The notes under the pieces were generated by a model, which searched no databases, had not been told where the DNA came from, and saw only the letters and a program-made list of their open reading frames with translations. The position numbers were made by a program, and so were the translations under genes. This document shows positions 59,286 to 64,000 of a stretch of 64,000 nucleotides of DNA, piece by piece; the stretch's first letter is position 1; every line of letters starts with the position of its first letter. Source of the DNA: Siphonobacter curvatus (GTDB lineage: Bacteria; Bacteroidota; Bacteroidia; Cytophagales; Spirosomataceae); the NCBI RefSeq assembly GCF_002943425.1, contig NZ_PTRA01000004.1, positions 62,001 to 126,000 on the forward strand, read 5' to 3'.

Positions 59286-62200
59286 TTAGAAATTGATGTT
59301 TAAACCAGCCGTGTAGGTACGCATGATGGGGTAAAACTCGCCGCCCGTATCGCGTTGCTCGGGGTCGAAACCGGGGAAGAATTTCGTCCAGGTTACTAAA
59401 TTCTGACCACTCAGGTACAGCCGAACCGACTTGATTTTAGCCTTCGTCGTCAGTGCCGTGGGCAGCGTGTAACCGACAACCAGGTTCTTGAGTCGCAGGT
59501 ACGACGCCGATCGTACCCAGAAGGAAGAGGCCACGTAGTTATTGGGAATACTGTTGACCGTCAGACGGGGATAGGCCGCGTCGGTGTTTTCCGGTGACCA
59601 GTAATCTTTCTGGTACTCAAACATGGTTCCTTGGAAATTCGAGGAGTAGAAAGGCTGGGCCGCCGTTCCCGACAGGTAGTTGTCTTTTTTACCCACGCCC
59701 TGGAAGAAAGCCGTAAAGTCAAAGCCTTTGTACTGAGCCGCCAGGTTTATGCTGTACTCGTAGCGGGGGAAATAGTTGCCGAGAATGGTACGGTCGTAGC
59801 TGTCGATTTTGTTGTCAGGAACGCCATTCGGACCGCTGATGTCCCGATAGCGAATATCACCCGCGGCTGAGTTGCCGTATTGGAAGGGAGCCGCTTTTAC
59901 TTCGTCCGTACTCTGGAAAAGACCATCGGCAATATAGCCGTAGTATGAATCCAGCGGGTATCCTTCCTGTTGAATTGTCGCTCCGTTGATGATGGGCGTA
60001 CCGCCGTTTTTCAGGAGTTTATTGCGAACGTCGGAAGCATTGACTTGTACTTGATAGCTGAAATCGCGGATTTTATCCCGCCAGCCCAAACCAAGTTCCC
60101 AGCCCGTATTCCGCATGGAACCCGAGTTAACGAAGGGAGCCGTGAGGCCCACGTACGCGGGAATGGGGACGAGCTGAAGCATATCCACAATATCCCGCTG
60201 GAAGAAATCCGCCGTCACGTTCAGACGGTTTTTGAGTAAGGCAAAATCGCCGCCAATGTCCAGAATTCGGGAGGTCTCCCAACGAATATTTGCATTAGCC
60301 GCCGTCGTGAGGGCGTAGCCGGGATTGACGATGTTGTTGAAATAATAGTTATACGCCGTTCCTGCATTGAAGAGGGAGTAGGTGGGGTAGTAATCCGACT
60401 CGCCCCCGCGAATCAGGTTCTGATTACCCAGCGAACCGTAGGAAGCCCGGATTTTCGCTTCGCTTACAACCGACTGGAGCGGTTGCCAGAACGATTCCTG
60501 CGAAATCCGCCAGCCGCCGGATACGGACGGGAATAGTTGCCACCAGTTGTTTTGACGGAAACGCGAGGAAGCATCCCAACGGCCATTCACTTCCAGCAGA
60601 TATTTATCGTTGTAGGTATAGTTCAACCGACCGTAGATCGAAACCATCGAAAAGCGGCTTTCACCCCCGCTTAGCGTCTGGCCTAACTGATCGCCGCTGT
60701 CGAGGTACGGACGGTCCGGCGAGAGCAGATTCTGACGATACGTATTGATGAAAGACGTTTTGAAATCTTCCGTACTAAAACCGCCCAGTACGGTAAAGGC
60801 GTGTTTACCTAACGTTTTGTTGTACGTCGCCTGCGTCCGGAACAGGTTCTGCGTATTCTGTGAAATCCGGTCCGACAGCGAGTTCAGAGCGGGCCAGGGG
60901 CGTTGGTAAATCAACGTATTGTTGGCTACGTCAGCCGAGTAAATCCGGTACTGATTGGTAAACTGCCGCCCACGGTTGGTATAGTAATTGGAGCTGTAGG
61001 TCGCCAGTAATTCCAGGCCTTCGATGGGCGTGTACGTCAGCGTTCCCTTGATGATCCGCGAGTCGGTCAGGCTACGGTTGAAACCCCCATCCCGGGCCTG
61101 AGCTGCGGGGTTGGCATTCGACCAGCCTTCGCCCCATTCACCCGTATCAAACTGACCCGGCGTAATGGCCGGGAAACCCAGCATTTCGCGGATGATGTAC
61201 TGCGGCGTACCCTGTCCCGGCCAGAGGCGGTTGGAGTTGTTGAGTACCAGATCCACCGAAGCGGAAAGTTTTTTGCTGATCGTAATGTCGGTATTGAACC
61301 GTAAGTCCAGACGTTTGTAATTCGTATTGGCCGTTAAACCGTTCTGGTCCAGGAAACTACCCGACGCAAACGCCTTCACGCGATCACCCCCAATGGACAG
61401 GTTCAAACTGTGGTTCTGCATGATGCCCGAATTGGTCAGTACCAGTTTCTTCCAGTCGGTATTGAACAGCGTTTTGTTATCGGGGCCATTCGTCCGGTAG
61501 GCTTCAATTTGCTGAGTAAACGCGGCGGGTAACCCACTGTTGGCCTGAGCTACGTCCCAGTACATCATGTGTTCCAGAGCGTTTACTTTCTGGGGAAGAT
61601 CGGTTGGTTCCTGCTTCAATACGTAGGCGTTGTAACTGACATTTACGCCTTTGGCTCCGCGTTTGGTGGTTACCAGTACCACGCCGTTCGCCGCCCGTGA
61701 ACCGTATACCGCCGCTGCCGCCGCATCTTTCAAAATGGAAATACTGGCAATGTTGTTAGGATCGATGGCGTCGAGGCTCATTTCTACGTTATCCACCAGA
61801 ATCAGCGGATTTTGTCCGGCGTTGATCGAACCAATTCCGCGAATCCGAATGGTACCCGCATCGCCCCCCGGAGCACCGGATTGTTGAGTAATGGTTACGC
61901 CCGGAGCAGCCCCTTGTAGAGCCAGCGACGTAGAACCGACTTGACGACTGGTCAGGGTTTTACTTTCGATCACGGCGACCGAACCCGTCAGGTTTACTTT
62001 CTTCTGGGTGCCGTAACCCACTACTACGACTTCATTCAGTTTCGTAGATTCTTCGCTGAGGGCAACATTGTATTCACCGGCTCCCGAGAAGGGCACTTCC
62101 TTGCTGGTCGTACCCAGAAATGAGAAGACCAGCGTTCCGGTCGAAGCCGGAGCTTTTAACGTATACAAACCATCGGCATTGGTCGTCGTGCCGGTCGTTG

Positions 62201-62363
62201 TATTTTTAATCATGACCGTAACTCCCGGTAAAACCGACCCGTTTTCATCGGTGACTTTACCCCGTAAAACCGGGTTTTGGGCGAAAACGAACAGGGGCAG
62301 CGTCAAAAGCAAAGGCAGTAGCCAGCCCAGACGCCTGTGCAGCGTACGTACGTGTGGCATCAT
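59286..62363 (-). CDS. SusC/RagA family TonB-dependent transporter
   Basis: A 1025-residue outer-membrane transporter: signal peptide (1-29), a CarboxypepD_reg-like beta domain (about 33-110: LRGKVTDENGSVLPGVTVMI), the plug domain (about 115-235: NEVVVVGYGTQKKVNLTGSV, IRIRGIGSINAGQNPLILVD, LKDAAAAAVYGSRAANGV) and a 22-stranded barrel ending in aromatic-rich YTAGLNINF. It imports an oligosaccharide using TonB energy, paired with the SusD-like protein. No anti-sigma/ECF pair is present, so regulation is probably by the ROK protein. Confidence 0.94.
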   Translation of the reverse strand: MMPHVRTLHRRLGWLLPLLLTLPLFVFAQNPVLRGKVTDENGSVLPGVTVMIKNTTTGTTTNADGLYTLKAPASTGTLVFSFLGTTSKEVPFSGAGEYNVALSEESTKLNEVVVVGYGTQKKVNLTGSVAVIESKTLTSRQVGSTSLALQGAAPGVTITQQSGAPGGDAGTIRIRGIGSINAGQNPLILVDNVEMSLDAIDPNNIASISILKDAAAAAVYGSRAANGVVLVTTKRGAKGVNVSYNAYVLKQEPTDLPQKVNALEHMMYWDVAQANSGLPAAFTQQIEAYRTNGPDNKTLFNTDWKKLVLTNSGIMQNHSLNLSIGGDRVKAFASGSFLDQNGLTANTNYKRLDLRFNTDITISKKLSASVDLVLNNSNRLWPGQGTPQYIIREMLGFPAITPGQFDTGEWGEGWSNANPAAQARDGGFNRSLTDSRIIKGTLTYTPIEGLELLATYSSNYYTNRGRQFTNQYRIYSADVANNTLIYQRPWPALNSLSDRISQNTQNLFRTQATYNKTLGKHAFTVLGGFSTEDFKTSFINTYRQNLLSPDRPYLDSGDQLGQTLSGGESRFSMVSIYGRLNYTYNDKYLLEVNGRWDASSRFRQNNWWQLFPSVSGGWRISQESFWQPLQSVVSEAKIRASYGSLGNQNLIRGGESDYYPTYSLFNAGTAYNYYFNNIVNPGYALTTAANANIRWETSRILDIGGDFALLKNRLNVTADFFQRDIVDMLQLVPIPAYVGLTAPFVNSGSMRNTGWELGLGWRDKIRDFSYQVQVNASDVRNKLLKNGGTPIINGATIQQEGYPLDSYYGYIADGLFQSTDEVKAAPFQYGNSAAGDIRYRDISGPNGVPDNKIDSYDRTILGNYFPRYEYSINLAAQYKGFDFTAFFQGVGKKDNYLSGTAAQPFYSSNFQGTMFEYQKDYWSPENTDAAYPRLTVNSIPNNYVASSFWVRSASYLRLKNLVVGYTLPTALTTKAKIKSVRLYLSGQNLVTWTKFFPGFDPEQRDTGGEFYPIMRTYTAGLNINF

Positions 62364-62406
62364 GAAATCAAGGAATAAGAAAAGATAGAGGTGTTAATTC
62401 AGGGGG

Positions 62407-63987
62407 TTAAGGTTTCACGGCTTTGCAGGTGAGGTCGAAATCAATCAGGGCTTCAAACGTCCGCTTCCAAGGTAAATGGAACTGGAGTGGCGATGGCGTT
62501 AGGCACTGGTACTGCGGCGGAATAGAGGCTTGATAGGCGGGCCAAAGCTGGGTAAAAAACGCCTGTAATTGTTCCTGGCAACGCGTTTCCATGGCTTGAT
62601 TACGCTTTTCATCGAGCAACGTGGCACTCATACCCGCCTGACCAAAAGCAGCATTGGCTTCGCGGCGTACTTTCGTGTGAAAATAATAATCGTCCAGTAA
62701 GCGATGCAGGAGAAACCATTGCTGAGCCGTGTAAATGGACGACCCGATGCCGGGTTTGGACAGCAGTTTGTGGGCAGCCACGGTATAAATCGTCCCCTGT
62801 GGCAGAGCGGTACCGATGGTGTTACCCGCCGTATTCCAGGAGGCATAGCCGCTGAGTTTACCCAGCAACTGACGTTTCTCCAGAGCTTTCGTAAAGGTTG
62901 AATCGCCCCCCTGTACATCGCCCCGGGGATCGATGTCGGCTACGATGACGGACTTGCCCGCTTCAATCAGGGAAGCAATTTCATCGACCGAAGAATTTGC
63001 CCGGTTCGCTTCGTGCCGGGAAGCGTATACGTAGAAAAAGACATCGGCCGTATTGTCTGGCACTTCCTGAGCCCCGGCGGCCAGAATCTGTTCGCTGACG
63101 GTTTGGTACAGCGGCCGATCTTCAAAGGGCATTGTCTTTTCGCGGGTGCTTTCTGAGGAGTAAAGGGCCCTGACTTTGGGGGCAAATCCAAAGTGGCGGA
63201 TCAGGGCCCTACTTAATAGTAACATCGAAACTTCGTCGGTACCCGCCTGGAGAGCCACTTGGCTGGTTAATTTCTCTTTTTTAATCTCCTGCAGTAAGGT
63301 CTCGTGGTCACTGCGGTGTACGCCCTGCGGTTTGGCATCGTCTTGGGTTAATAATAGGTAATCGATGATGCCTTGTTTGGTTAAGGCAATGGCCCGCTGA
63401 TTGATCCGCAGGTTGCGGGTACGGGCTTCTTTGTAATCCTGAAGCTCGGCCGCCGGAATTTCTTTTTCGAGCTGCCGGGTTTCAGCCTGAAGAGCAGGGT
63501 ACGGCGAAATTTCGGCCCAGCGGGCTATTTTCTGCCGGTACGCGGCATTCTGAGGCGTAGCAGAGGGAGCCAGTCGCATCACCACGCTCTGGGCGTAAAC
63601 CGGAAGTTTGGGAGCTTTTTTCCGAATCCGGTTCAGTACTTCCAGGCGTTGCAGGGCCAGCGGAGCGGCTACCTGATGAACCCGCGAGCCGACGAGTCCG
63701 CCGTAGGCTAGCATGTCCAGACAGACGATGGCGGCATCGAACGAACGTAAATCTTGTTTTTCAACCCAGGCTGCAATGGCTTCACTCTGACCCGGCGTGG
63801 TAAACTGGCCCAGTAATTCCTGGGGAGGAGCAATCACCTCGGCATGTCCGATCAATCCCATCCGAACCGTAAATTGCAAACAGGGCGGTCGGTCGTCCAG
63901 TGGAATCAGTAAGATACGGGCGGCTCGGACCTGAGCCATCGCGTGACTACTGATGAATAAGAATAGAAGAATGAGTAATCGGTTCAT
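62407..63987 (-). CDS. DUF4127 family protein, exported
   Basis: A 526-residue protein with a signal peptide (1-18) and the DUF4127 family's opening segment RILLIPLDDRPPCLQF (about 24-39). Other conserved parts are CLDMLAYGGLVGSR (about 89-102), LLTQDDAKPQGVHRSDHETL and AGTDEVSMLLLSRAL. The acidic LDDRP, TQDD and GTDE motifs look like an active site, possibly hydrolytic, but I know of no proven reaction. It is the first gene of the PUL operon inside the window, 43 bp before SusC; DUF4127 genes often lie near hexosaminidase genes. Confidence 0.85.
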   Translation of the reverse strand: MNRLLILLFLFISSHAMAQVRAARILLIPLDDRPPCLQFTVRMGLIGHAEVIAPPQELLGQFTTPGQSEAIAAWVEKQDLRSFDAAIVCLDMLAYGGLVGSRVHQVAAPLALQRLEVLNRIRKKAPKLPVYAQSVVMRLAPSATPQNAAYRQKIARWAEISPYPALQAETRQLEKEIPAAELQDYKEARTRNLRINQRAIALTKQGIIDYLLLTQDDAKPQGVHRSDHETLLQEIKKEKLTSQVALQAGTDEVSMLLLSRALIRHFGFAPKVRALYSSESTREKTMPFEDRPLYQTVSEQILAAGAQEVPDNTADVFFYVYASRHEANRANSSVDEIASLIEAGKSVIVADIDPRGDVQGGDSTFTKALEKRQLLGKLSGYASWNTAGNTIGTALPQGTIYTVAAHKLLSKPGIGSSIYTAQQWFLLHRLLDDYYFHTKVRREANAAFGQAGMSATLLDEKRNQAMETRCQEQLQAFFTQLWPAYQASIPPQYQCLTPSPLQFHLPWKRTFEALIDFDLTCKAVKP

Positions 63988-64000
63988 GCCTTGGTGTTGC

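Noticed and set aside
1-64000. CRISPR arrays, tRNA or rRNA genes, insertion sequences and prophage
   Set aside because: No regularly spaced repeats, cloverleaf-like sequences, rRNA segments, transposase or phage proteins were seen in the gaps or among the protein products; a dedicated search was not possible.

Overview
The window looks like chromosomal DNA from a Bacteroidota bacterium, most likely order Cytophagales (Spirosomataceae-like). This rests on a SusC/SusD pair, many Sec lipoproteins, LytS-type and AraC-type regulators, and several promoters with a TAnnTTTG -7 box. Exact family placement is inference. I saw no rRNA, tRNA, insertion sequence, prophage or CRISPR array. Most intergenic gaps end in clear hairpin terminators. 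The DNA is of balanced base composition except for one strongly AT-rich, gene-free stretch at about 11.06-12.04 kb.

Layout. 0-5.7 kb (+): a secreted cluster of a small lipoprotein, an ADP-ribosylglycohydrolase-family protein, a metallophosphoesterase, and a long protein with a glucose/sorbosone-dehydrogenase-type propeller, PKD domain, cytochrome c and a C-terminal carbohydrate-binding-like module. 6-11 kb: single genes for a Gfo/Idh/MocA oxidoreductase, a glycerophosphodiesterase, an AraC regulator, OsmC and a zinc alcohol dehydrogenase. 11-12 kb: AT-rich island with a candidate small RNA. 12-15.5 kb: DUF4202 protein, two orphan response regulators and a manganese catalase. 15.6-23.5 kb: epoxide-hydrolase-like enzyme, large secreted esterase, TetR-FabF operon with a palindromic operator, APC permease and a small alarmone hydrolase. 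23.9-26.6 kb: a lipoprotein sugar dehydrogenase and a second Gfo/Idh/MocA protein.

26.9-32.8 kb holds a complete-looking 4-hydroxyproline catabolic operon (deaminase, 2-epimerase, FAD dehydrogenase, 2-oxoglutarate semialdehyde dehydrogenase) with a divergent AraC regulator. 33-49.5 kb is a mixed housekeeping and accessory stretch: SDRs, a PNPOx-family/MocR divergent pair with direct repeats, a run of small membrane proteins, a lipoprotein hydrolase, an aldo/keto reductase, a GT-C membrane protein, a LytS-type kinase followed closely by an AraC-type regulator, a DHFR-family protein and an SRAP peptidase.

49.9-64 kb is a polysaccharide utilisation locus: a NagC-like ROK regulator faces a minus-strand operon DUF4127 - SusC - SusD - FAD oxidoreductase - GH20 hexosaminidase - dehydrogenase/PKD/cytochrome c protein. 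The likely job is import and cleavage of an N-acetylhexosamine-containing glycan, with extracytoplasmic oxidation of a product.

The most striking observation is that the two multidomain dehydrogenases (3.1-5.7 kb, plus; 51.2-53.9 kb, minus) share a 510-bp block with about 18 mismatches and no amino-acid change, while both flanks of the proteins are clearly more divergent. This suggests gene conversion. Because the copies are inverted, it also provides a possible substrate for inversion of about 49 kb that would exchange the enzymes' N- and C-terminal halves.
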